37,766 bases of DNA, from positions 1-37,766 of the forward strand of contig JANQGF010000318.1 of assembly GCA_028277465.1 (NCBI GenBank), read 5' to 3'. The stretch is from Chromatiaceae bacterium (GTDB lineage: Bacteria > Pseudomonadota > Gammaproteobacteria > Chromatiales > Chromatiaceae). The notes below the pieces were generated by a model. That model was not told the origin of the DNA, did no database searches, and saw only the letters and a program-made list of their open reading frames with translations. Both the position numbers and the translations under genes were made by a program. Shown piece after piece: positions 1 through 6,102 of this stretch (positions are counted from its first letter, which is position 1; each line of letters starts with the position of its first letter).

Positions 1-25
1 AGTCAGTGGATAAGTCTTGCATGAG

Positions 26-97
26 GAGCCGTGTACGGACCCGTACGCACGGTTCTGTGGGCAGACGGGAGGGCTACCGCCCTCCCTCTGACCCGAT
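26..97 (+). mobile_element. 3' end of a group II intron (domains V and VI)
   Basis: Bases 26-55 fold as domain V: 26-33 pairs with 48-55 (one G-U), there is a two-base CG bulge at 46-47, and 34-37 pairs with 42-45; the catalytic AGC triad sits at 27-29. Bases 59-94 fold as domain VI: 59-61 with 92-94, 63-65 with 87-89, and 67-74 with 79-86, leaving an unpaired A at 91. That A is about seven bases before a CCGAT-type 3' end at 97, the usual branch-point arrangement. The intron reverse transcriptase and domains I-IV would lie left of the window. The apical loop of domain V is not the usual GNRA loop. The fold is read from the sequence; its identity follows from the known domain V/VI architecture. 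Confidence 0.82.
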
Positions 98-153
98 ACT
101 TTGGGCGGTCGGCTGAGGCTTACGTTATTCGCCAGAGGTTTTGTGTGGCTCAA

Positions 154-161
154 CCTGCGCC
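154..161. repeat. Target-site duplication, left copy
   Basis: The octamer CCTGCGCC directly abuts the left terminal repeat of the IS256 element and is repeated exactly at 1609-1616 on the other side. Eight- or nine-base duplications are characteristic of IS256-family insertion. Confidence 0.92.
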
Positions 162-187
162 GAGCTATGTGCAAATCTGGTGTATGA
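162..187 (+). repeat. IS256-family left terminal inverted repeat
   Basis: Begins GAGCTATG and contains AATCTGGTGTAT. It matches the reverse complement of 1583-1608 at 22 of 26 positions, with mismatches at positions 9, 10, 12 and 25. Confidence 0.9.
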
Positions 188-205
188 GCCCGATTCGTAG
201 CCGGC

Positions 206-1495
206 TCAGGCGGCCTTCCGCTGCTCTTCCGGTGGGCTGTCAGTCACCGGGATTCCGTTTGCGTACCGAGTGCCTTGCAGCAGCTCAGCGACCTTCTTCG
301 GGGCGCGGATGCGCCGCCAGGTCTTGGCGGCCTCCTCGGCCAGCTTGAAGGCCAGACCGAGGAAGGAGCTGCGCGAGACGCAGTTCTTCGTGCGGGTGGT
401 GCGATGCCGCACGGTGGCGAACGTCGACTCGATCGGGTTGGTCGTGCGCAGGTGCACCCAATGCTCGGCCGGGAAGTCGTAGAAGGCCAGCAGTGCCTCG
501 CGGTCCTGCATCAGCTTCTCGGTCGCCTTCGGATACTTCGCCTGGTAGCGGGCCACACAGCGCTCGAAGGCGCGCACGGCCGCCTCGCGGGTGTCGGCCA
601 TCCAGATCGCCTGCAGATCCGCCTTGGCCTTGCCCTGCAAGGACTTCGGCAGCGCGGCCAGGACGTTGCCCATCTTGTGGAACCAGCACCGCTGAGGCAT
701 GGTCTCGGGATAGACGTGCTCGAGGGCTGACCAGAAGCCCAGCGCCCCGTCGCCGACCGCCAAGCGCGGACCGAGCTTCAGACCCCGGGCTTTGAGGTCG
801 CGCAGCACATCGAGCCACGACTCGGTGGATTCGCGCAGACCGTCGCTGATGGCGACCCAGTCCTTGCGGCCGTCGGCCTTGACGCCGATGATCACCAGCA
901 GACAGAGCCGTGGGTCGTCGCTTGAGCGCAGGGTCGTGTAGATGCCATCGGCCCACCAGTAGGCGTAGCGCTCATCGGCGAGCGAGCGGCGGTTCCAGGC
1001 CTGGTACTCCTCGCCCCACTGGGCCTTCAGGCGGCTCAGCGCGGCCGGGGAGAGTCCCTTCGCACCCTCGCCGACCAGCATCTCCAAGGCCCCCCCGAGA
1101 TCGCCGCTGGAGATGCCCTTCAGGTACAGCCAGGGCAGCGCCGCGCCCACCCGCGCGCTGCGTCGCACGGACGGCGGGGCCAGCTGCGAGTTGAACTTCA
1201 CGCCGCCACCGGAGCGGTCGCGCACCTTCGGCACCTGCACCTCCACCGGGCCGATCCCGGTCAGGATTTCGCGCGCCGGCAGGTAGCCGTTGCGCACCAC
1301 CGCCTGGCGCCCATCCGACAACTGAACCCCGGCCAGGTCATCGAGCAGCACCTGCACCTCCGCCTCGATCGCCCGTTGCAGAATCTCACGCGCCCCGCGG
1401 CGCACCAGCTCTTCCAGCGGCAGGCCGATCTCGCTCAGCTCGCCGGCCTGGCCCGGCCTTGCGCTCCCCGTTCGCTTACTCGTATCGTCGTGCAT
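206..1495 (-). CDS. IS256-family (Mutator-type) transposase
   Basis: A 429-residue DDE transposase, the usual length for IS256 transposases, that cuts and rejoins the ends of its own element. Visible family signatures are YWWADGIYT near residue 180 (first Asp), LAVGDGALGFW near 245 (second Asp), the CWFHKMGNVL segment near 270, and NPIESTFATVRHRT near 355 (catalytic Glu). ATG at 1495 is preceded by GGAGG seven bases upstream, so the start is well supported. The gene fills almost the whole element and looks intact. Its C-terminus ends 19 bp inside the left terminal repeat. The catalytic roles come from the known family; intactness is what I see. Confidence 0.97.
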   Translation of the reverse strand: MHDDTSKRTGSARPGQAGELSEIGLPLEELVRRGAREILQRAIEAEVQVLLDDLAGVQLSDGRQAVVRNGYLPAREILTGIGPVEVQVPKVRDRSGGGVKFNSQLAPPSVRRSARVGAALPWLYLKGISSGDLGGALEMLVGEGAKGLSPAALSRLKAQWGEEYQAWNRRSLADERYAYWWADGIYTTLRSSDDPRLCLLVIIGVKADGRKDWVAISDGLRESTESWLDVLRDLKARGLKLGPRLAVGDGALGFWSALEHVYPETMPQRCWFHKMGNVLAALPKSLQGKAKADLQAIWMADTREAAVRAFERCVARYQAKYPKATEKLMQDREALLAFYDFPAEHWVHLRTTNPIESTFATVRHRTTRTKNCVSRSSFLGLAFKLAEEAAKTWRRIRAPKKVAELLQGTRYANGIPVTDSPPEEQRKAA

Positions 1496-1582
1496 GGCGC
1501 ACCTCCAACGTTGCTGCTTTGGGTCTCGACAACCGCATTGTCAGCAACGGTGCGCCGCCTTCCAACCTCAATCAGGCCCCAC

Positions 1583-1608
1583 TGATACACCAGATTCGAG
1601 CATAGCTC
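1583..1608 (-). repeat. IS256-family right terminal inverted repeat
   Basis: Reverse complement begins GAGCTATG and contains AATCTGGTGTAT, pairing with 162-187. The outer edge at 1608 is immediately followed by the second target duplication. Confidence 0.9.
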
Positions 1609-1616
1609 CCTGCGCC
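1609..1616. repeat. Target-site duplication, right copy
   Basis: Exact CCTGCGCC copy of 154-161. Together the two copies fix the insertion point of the IS256 element to the base. Confidence 0.92.
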
Positions 1617-1635
1617 CAGTCGTGACGCTTGTGAA

Positions 1636-3132
1636 TTAGGCAAAGATCGTAGCACGGCTCAAGCATTGCGCAGGCTGAGCCACGCTGCAGAGTTCCAACG
1701 GAGCACGTTCAAGGTTTGTCGCTTTTAAAATGAAAGGCTGTCGTATAACGTAAAGGACAAGTCGTGTGAGCGCAGCGAACCACGACTTGTCCTTGTAGTT
1801 GGACGAGCCCGGCGAACTGCTGCCGGACCTATAGAGAAGCAAATATGTTTTTCGGGGCCGCCCCCGTGCATCGGCTGCGGATAGAGCCGATGGAGTCAGC
1901 GCACGTTTGGCCGGCGGAGAGCCCTTGGATCGGGTGCGTTTTGCCGGAGTTTTCGGAGAAATAACCGTTTTTCGGCCGCACAGACCCCTCGGGGCTCGCT
2001 TCCCCGATCGGTAAGGTGGGTGTTGGCGAGGGCGGTTACATCGGCATCTCCAAGAGCGTTGCGCAGGCCGATCCGGTGGTTTCCGATTCCTCGGGTACGG
2101 GATCACCGTCAGGGTGATGAGCACGCTGCCGCATTGCTTGCAGCACCAAGGGGGCTTCTCCTGCGGCTGAGGAAGGCATACCCGCAACAGCAGGTGCAGC
2201 CGTTGGATCAGCCGCTTGCAGTTGCCGTGGAGGAAGCCGTAGTCGCGACTCCGGCGAAAGCCCTTGGGCAAAACGTGTTGGAGCACTCGCCAGAGAAAGT
2301 CAGCGCCCGGAAGCGTTCGCGTCTGGGTTGCGCCGCTGTTCTCCGTGTAGCGGAAGGTCACTTCGCCGTCTTCGCAGGCCAGGATGTTCTTCTCCGCGAG
2401 GACGCCACGATAGAGATAGCGCCCGAGGTAGAGCAAGGCCTTTTCGCCGTTGCCGACCCACTCGCAATCGACGACCCATTCGCGCGGCAGGTCGACCTTC
2501 ACCGTCCAGGCTTGCTCCTTCATCGCCTGGAACCACTTGCCTCGAAAGACCTTCGCCAGTGCCTTCTCGGGGAAGAGGAACTTCCCCTGCTTGGTGCGCC
2601 AGCGATTGGAGACGGGATCGATGGCCCCGGCGGGGACGACAATATGCACGTGGGGGTGAAAATCCAGCGCCCGGCTGTGCGTATGCAACACGGCCGTTGC
2701 GCCCAGCCTTCCCTGCAACGTCTTGTCATTCAGTCCGAATTCGGACAGGGTCTGCCAGGCGAGCTTGATGAGAAGATCATCGGCTTGGCGCTGGTTCGAG
2801 TAGACCAGGGCACGCAGCTGGAACGGCAGGGTGAAGGGAATCAGGTAGTAATCCACCGGCAACAGCTTGGCCCGTTGGCGCGCGAGCCACTGCTCCACCG
2901 CCTCGTTCTGGCATTGGGGGCAAGCGCGATGCCCGCACGAGAGCGGGAATGAAGCCTCGCTGCGGCAGTCGTGACAATGGATTGCCGCCGTGCCGCATGC
3001 CTCAGTGCGACAGTGCAGGATCGCCGACAAAGCGTTGCGCTGCTCCGGGAGCAGTCGGTCGGCGTAGTGCGCCTCCAGATCCGCCGCAAAGGCCGCCGCA
3101 AAGGCCGCCGCCACCTCGGCCAAGCGGATCAT
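1636..3132 (-). CDS. IS91-family Y2-type transposase with read-through tail
   Basis: A 498-residue protein. The first ~370 residues match IS91-type rolling-circle transposases. An N-terminal Cys/His zinc-binding region (CHDCRSEASFPLSCGHRACPQC, residues ~50-71) is followed by an HPHVHIVVPAG histidine motif near residue 170 and a C-terminal segment with the LGRYLYRG and GFLHGN signatures. ATG at 3132 (MIRLAEV) is chosen because the longer upstream reading frame overlaps the integrase gene. IS91 transposases are usually about 400 residues; here the frame continues through the 1753-1794 hairpin and ends at 1636, so the last ~45 codons probably lie outside the mobile unit. It lies 79 bp downstream of the tyrosine recombinase, with which it probably forms one element. 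Confidence 0.88.
   Translation of the reverse strand: MIRLAEVAAAFAAAFAADLEAHYADRLLPEQRNALSAILHCRTEACGTAAIHCHDCRSEASFPLSCGHRACPQCQNEAVEQWLARQRAKLLPVDYYLIPFTLPFQLRALVYSNQRQADDLLIKLAWQTLSEFGLNDKTLQGRLGATAVLHTHSRALDFHPHVHIVVPAGAIDPVSNRWRTKQGKFLFPEKALAKVFRGKWFQAMKEQAWTVKVDLPREWVVDCEWVGNGEKALLYLGRYLYRGVLAEKNILACEDGEVTFRYTENSGATQTRTLPGADFLWRVLQHVLPKGFRRSRDYGFLHGNCKRLIQRLHLLLRVCLPQPQEKPPWCCKQCGSVLITLTVIPYPRNRKPPDRPAQRSWRCRCNRPRQHPPYRSGKRAPRGLCGRKTVISPKTPAKRTRSKGSPPAKRALTPSALSAADARGRPRKTYLLLYRSGSSSPGSSNYKDKSWFAALTRLVLYVIRQPFILKATNLERAPLELCSVAQPAQCLSRATIFA
1753..1794. other. Terminal hairpin of the IS91-like unit
   Basis: Bases 1753-1766 (AAGGACAAGTCGTG) are perfectly complementary to 1781-1794, giving a 14-bp stem with a 14-base loop. 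It lies beyond the conserved part of the Y2 transposase, where rolling-circle-type IS91 elements carry a hairpin near one end. It could also act as a transcription terminator for the minus-strand transposase, although no clear T-run follows. Confidence 0.65.
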
Positions 3133-3211
3133 GACTTGTCGTTCCACCGCAGCACGAACGACTCTAGCAATTGCCCCTGGCGCTCGCGCGCCTGGGCGCT
3201 GGTCACATCGG

Positions 3212-4039
3212 TCAGTGGGCATAGCGGGCGGTGGTGGCAGGGCTGACATGGCCGAGGATGCCCTGAAGCTCGCGCAAATCCACGCCCAGTTCCAGCATAT
3301 GGGTCGAGAACAGGTGGCGCAGCGAATGCACGGTAATGCGCAGCCCGATCCCGCAGTTGGACACGGCGGCACGCATCGCCGCCTGAACCCCACCGGCGTG
3401 CATCGGCGTGCGCGCGGCGCACATAAGCGGCGCCCCGCCGCGCGGATTCGGGAACAGCAAGCGCGGGTTCTCATGGGTCTTCCGGCACTTTCGAAACGTG
3501 TGCAACAGCGGCTTGGTGATGGGCACATAGCGATCTTTGTTGCCCTTGCCGCCGCGGACGTGGATGCGCATGCGCTGCCCATCGATATCCCCGACCTGCA
3601 ACGCCAATCCCTCGCCGAGGCGCAATCCGGTGCTGTAAAGGGTCACGAAGAATACCCGGTAGCGCAGCTTGTAGACCGAGCCGAGCAGGCGGTGGGTCTG
3701 CTCGCGGGTGAGCACATCGGGCAACCGCTCTGGCCGCGGCGGCGGCTTGACGATATCGACCCACTTCCAGGGTCGCTCGAGGACATGCCGATAGAAGAAC
3801 TGCAGCCCGCAGCGGTCGAGCTTGATCGTGCTCCAGGAGTGGGTCTTGAGCAGATCGGCGAAGTAGGTTCGTCGATCCTCCGCGCTCAGTGCGTCGGGGC
3901 AGCGGTCGAAGTAGTCCGCCACGCGGCGCACTGCACGGCTGTAGGCATCCTTGGTGGCCTTCGCCTTGCCCTGAAGCGTCAGGGCGCGCTGCATGCTCTC
4001 GTACAGGGGGTGAAAGCGTGCTTGTTCCGCATCATTCAT
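3212..4039 (-). CDS. Tyrosine recombinase (integrase) of the IS91-like unit
   Basis: A 275-residue phage-integrase-family protein. The N-terminal SAM-like DNA-binding domain (residues ~10-90) is followed by the catalytic domain. Catalytic residues are visible as STGLRLGE (Arg), GGKGNKDR (Lys), HSLRHLFSTHML (His-x-x-Arg), LGH, and the nucleophile Tyr in TARYAH at the very C-terminus. ATG at 4039 is preferred over the longer frame start at 4087 because GGAG lies eight bases upstream and the protein then begins MNDAEQARF. Many IS91-like elements pair such a recombinase with the Y2 transposase. The last catalytic residue lies only three codons from the stop, but nothing appears missing. Confidence 0.93.
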   Translation of the reverse strand: MNDAEQARFHPLYESMQRALTLQGKAKATKDAYSRAVRRVADYFDRCPDALSAEDRRTYFADLLKTHSWSTIKLDRCGLQFFYRHVLERPWKWVDIVKPPPRPERLPDVLTREQTHRLLGSVYKLRYRVFFVTLYSTGLRLGEGLALQVGDIDGQRMRIHVRGGKGNKDRYVPITKPLLHTFRKCRKTHENPRLLFPNPRGGAPLMCAARTPMHAGGVQAAMRAAVSNCGIGLRITVHSLRHLFSTHMLELGVDLRELQGILGHVSPATTARYAH

Positions 4040-4060
4040 GAGGCTAATCTCCAAGCAGTT

Positions 4061-4091
4061 GTCGCGAGATTCGCGACTCCCCGACATCGGG
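4061..4091. other. Two tandem hairpins upstream of the recombinase gene
   Basis: GTCGCGA-GAT-TCGCGAC (4061-4077, 7-bp stem) is followed directly by CCCGA-CA-TCGGG (4080-4091, 5-bp stem). They lie 22 to 52 bp upstream of the recombinase ATG. They could be part of the second (origin-type) end of the IS91-like unit or a regulatory leader; the sequence does not decide between these. Confidence 0.5.
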
Positions 4092-4197
4092 AAGCGTGGA
4101 GATTATCGGTGGCTTACCTCATCTGCCGCGCAGCGGCTCCGTCCAACAGACGCGTCAACCGATCCTTGTCGGACGTTCATGATTCGAACACTGCACG

Positions 4198-4356
4198 TCA
4201 CGGCTGCGATAATAGACGATCGAAATACTCGATCGTGCTCCGCAACCCCTCGTCGATTTCCACTCGCGGCACCCATCCAAGGAAGGAAGGGTGCGAACCG
4301 AGGAAGCCGGCTCCGTCAGTGACCAAGATGCATCTTCGGGAATCCCAGCTGCGCAT
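4198..4356 (-). pseudogene. Internally deleted SDR nucleotide-sugar epimerase/decarboxylase relic
   Basis: This minus-strand frame of 52 codons reads ILVTDGAGFLGSH directly followed by LGWVPRVEIDEGL, then STIEYFDRLLSQP and a stop. The first segment is the N-terminal Rossmann motif of extended SDR enzymes (normally TGGAGFLG). The second is the extreme C-terminal tail typical of UDP-glucuronate decarboxylase or dTDP-glucose dehydratase relatives. Roughly 250 residues between them, including the YxxxK catalytic centre, are gone. Near-identical TTCCTCGG and TTCCTTGG flank the join, so a recombinational deletion is plausible. It cannot be enzymatically active. It is at the downstream end of the polysaccharide cluster, next to the IS91-like unit. 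Confidence 0.8.
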
Positions 4357-4646
4357 CTGGCTTCAATCCCTCTCCACACGCCTGGCGATCGACACAGGCC
4401 ACTGCGAACCCGCCGGCCATGAAACCTAATCCCCATTTCGCCGGCAAACCACATAGGCCCCAAGACCGACCAGAAGGCGATTCGCGGCGAGAGACACCGC
4501 GAATGGCTTTCTGCATAGGAACAAACGCCCGATGGCTTTCCCTTAGACACGATCAGGTGGCTCGGTTGATCCAGGCAGCCAAAATCAAGCGTCATCCGAC
4601 ACCTGCGGCGCCTTCCGAGTGGCAGCGGATTGGCACGTGCCCAGAT
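4357..4646. other. Gene-free stretch, probably decayed coding DNA
   Basis: No intact gene is recognised here. Minus-strand frames are open over short distances (for example 4316-4516), but their translations match nothing I can name with confidence. Its place between the secreted-protein gene and the SDR relic suggests eroded cluster genes. Confidence 0.45.
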
Positions 4647-5696
4647 CTATTCTGAAGGCGCGACCTCAAGATCGCGTGGGGGAGTTAGCGGGACAGGCCC
4701 TCCCGACCCCGGAGGCGCAATCGGCTGTTTCGAGACAATAAGCTCATCATACCAAATATAGGCCGGCGTCGGAGCCCCGCGCGAGATCTCTGTCATGTAG
4801 GTTTCCAGTCTTACACGATTAAAGAAATCGTCCCGGTTGTTATTCCAGGTCACGCCGTTCACTCGGTGAAACTGCAGCAACGGCGAACCATCGTGGGATT
4901 CCCAGGCCTCCACTGTCGTATCACTCCCGCCCCACCTCCCGAGCTGAATCTTCTGGTAGATGGTGTACCACTTGTCAGCGACAGGTTCGAAGCATCCGTC
5001 ACCATCGCCGATTCCGGCAAACTGATTCTGATAGTGGCAGTTGTACCCGGACCCATTCGGGCTGGGAACAAGATTAGCGCCCTGCTGAATCAGACAATCA
5101 GCGGTGCAACGACTCAGCCTCTCATTCGTGTTGACATCCGTAAACCAACCGTCGCCGCAATTGGTGTACATGCTAAGCCGACCGCCACTAAGAATTGTGG
5201 TAAATTCCGAGCCCTGGCAGGTGGAACTTGAGCCATGCATGTTGACGTGTTTGATCGAACTGCGCCAATAATTGTTATTATTCGAGAAATAGGAGGGAGT
5301 TGCTTTCCAACGATACTGAATGTAGATCGTGTCGCCCGAAGAGAAAGGGCTTGAAGTATTCCCCGACCAAGCTCCACCGATGTTCGCGTAACCGATCCCA
5401 GACCGGAATGTGAAGCGCAAGCTGCCTGCCCCAGAGGTCTTCTCATCTGTCGAGAACATCCCCTGCGTTGAGCCGTCACCTGCAGTCTGAATTCCAGCAG
5501 ACACAGCGGACGCCGAATCGAAACCGTTGCAGAGGACCACCCCGCTCGCGCTGCAGCGTGCTTGAAAGTCTTCTTCCGCAGTGAGTGCGTCCGCAGACTG
5601 GTACCAAAAAGCTAGTACACCCGCCATCAAGATAGCGGACAGGTTGCTCCCAAAATAACCGTTCAAAGTACGGTTCAACTCATGAGGGACGGACAT
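4647..5696 (-). CDS. Secreted beta-sandwich protein, possible polysaccharide lyase or glycan-binding protein
   Basis: A 349-residue protein from ATG at 5696 (a longer frame reaches 5822). Residues ~10-37 include a hydrophobic stretch (AILMAGVLAFW) followed by ADALTAEEDF, consistent with a signal peptide. The remainder is rich in Asn, Gly, Ser and aromatic residues, with beta-strand segments such as IYIQYRWKA, KWYTIYQKIQL and AYIWYDELIVSKQPI. This pattern is common in concanavalin-A-like jelly-roll lyases and binding modules. At least seven Cys suggest disulfides in an exported protein. The C-terminus is Pro-rich. It is the last intact gene of the polysaccharide cluster, so cleaving or binding the polymer is a reasonable inference. 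No catalytic residues could be assigned. Confidence 0.7.
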   Translation of the reverse strand: MSVPHELNRTLNGYFGSNLSAILMAGVLAFWYQSADALTAEEDFQARCSASGVVLCNGFDSASAVSAGIQTAGDGSTQGMFSTDEKTSGAGSLRFTFRSGIGYANIGGAWSGNTSSPFSSGDTIYIQYRWKATPSYFSNNNNYWRSSIKHVNMHGSSSTCQGSEFTTILSGGRLSMYTNCGDGWFTDVNTNERLSRCTADCLIQQGANLVPSPNGSGYNCHYQNQFAGIGDGDGCFEPVADKWYTIYQKIQLGRWGGSDTTVEAWESHDGSPLLQFHRVNGVTWNNNRDDFFNRVRLETYMTEISRGAPTPAYIWYDELIVSKQPIAPPGSGGPVPLTPPRDLEVAPSE

Positions 5697-6102
5697 GGAG
5701 GTTGCTCTCCAGAAGTCAAGATTTCGACGGGCAGCGGTTTGAAACGCAAATTCCGGATATGCTGCCTTCGTGATTACACTTTCGAATAGCCCGATCTGCG
5801 TGACCAGGCTGGGCGCGCACAATCAGCGCCTCGTCCACGGGTGAGGATCCGAGTTTCACCAACGTTTCAAGGCTTGCCGCAACGAGCGGCTTAGGAACTT
5901 TCCTAATGCTCGGCTACCGTTATAGACCAAAGTGGTTAGACGGCAGTCGGGCAAGGCTCAGCCACTATAATGCTGGACCGAAAACGAAGCTGCGACGCCG
6001 ATCGCAATGTTGGCCCAGCGTCCTCAAGGTTGCCAGGCTCACTTCCGTCGCGTCAACCGGCCTCGGCGGAGCTCGGCCTTTTTGACCTTCCGACCATGGC
6101 TT
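5697..6102. promoter_or_regulatory. 406-bp intergenic region with a 16-bp palindrome
   Basis: No gene is recognised between the amidotransferase stop and the secreted-protein ATG. A perfect palindrome TTAGGAA-CT-TTCCTAA lies at 5891-5906. On the minus strand a TATAAC sequence lies about ten bases upstream of it (5917-5922), the arrangement expected for an operator near a transcription start. No convincing -35 hexamer accompanies it. The region could give the secreted protein its own control. Confidence 0.45.

Larger units (their letters stand above)
162..1608 (-). mobile_element. Complete IS256-family insertion sequence
   Basis: A 1447-bp element bounded by terminal inverted repeats (162-187 and 1583-1608, both starting GAGCTATG inward) that match at 22 of 26 positions. 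It is flanked by a perfect 8-bp direct repeat and carries one transposase gene on the minus strand. The exact duplication and intact gene suggest a fairly recent insertion. It landed inside an older imperfect palindrome (arms at 120-160 and 1668-1753). Confidence 0.95.
120..1753. repeat. Imperfect inverted repeat split by the IS256 insertion
   Basis: Left arm: TTACGTTAT at 120-128 and GTGGCTCAACCTGCGC at 145-160. Right arm, inverted: GCGCAGGCTGAGCCAC at 1668-1683 (15 of 16 matches) and ATAACGTAA at 1745-1753. The right arm has about 45 extra bases between the two conserved blocks. Removing the IS and one target duplication leaves the inner blocks about 50 bp apart, so this was one palindromic locus before insertion. 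It may represent two inverted, unequally deleted copies of an element end. Confidence 0.7.
1753..4180 (-). mobile_element. IS91-like unit (recombinase plus Y2 transposase), approximate limits
   Basis: The recombinase and transposase genes are codirectional and bounded on one side by a perfect 14-bp hairpin (1753-1794) and on the other by paired hairpins (4061-4091). The unit sits immediately downstream of the eroded SDR gene that ends at 4198. I cannot fix the ends, because IS91-type elements make no target duplication; the limits given are estimates. Confidence 0.5.

Noticed and set aside
2020-2952. Long plus-strand open frame across the transposase
   Set aside because: It is antisense to a gene with clear IS91 motifs and has no recognisable domain.
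3133-3582. Upstream extension of the Y2 transposase frame
   Set aside because: It overlaps the recombinase gene and contains no family similarity before MIRLAEV.
4316-4516. Minus-strand frame faintly like a UDP-sugar dehydrogenase N-terminus (GLGFMAGGFAVACVD)
   Set aside because: The resemblance is limited to a few Gly and Val residues, the surrounding motif is absent and the frame ends within 66 codons. It could be a relic but is not supportable.
5940-5970. Possible sigma-54 site (minus-strand GTGGCTGAGCCTTGCCC)
   Set aside because: The GG-to-GC spacing is nine rather than ten bases and the -24 element is poor.
5966-5971. Plus-strand TATAAT as a promoter
   Set aside because: No -35 hexamer lies at a suitable distance and there is no plus-strand gene downstream for it to serve.
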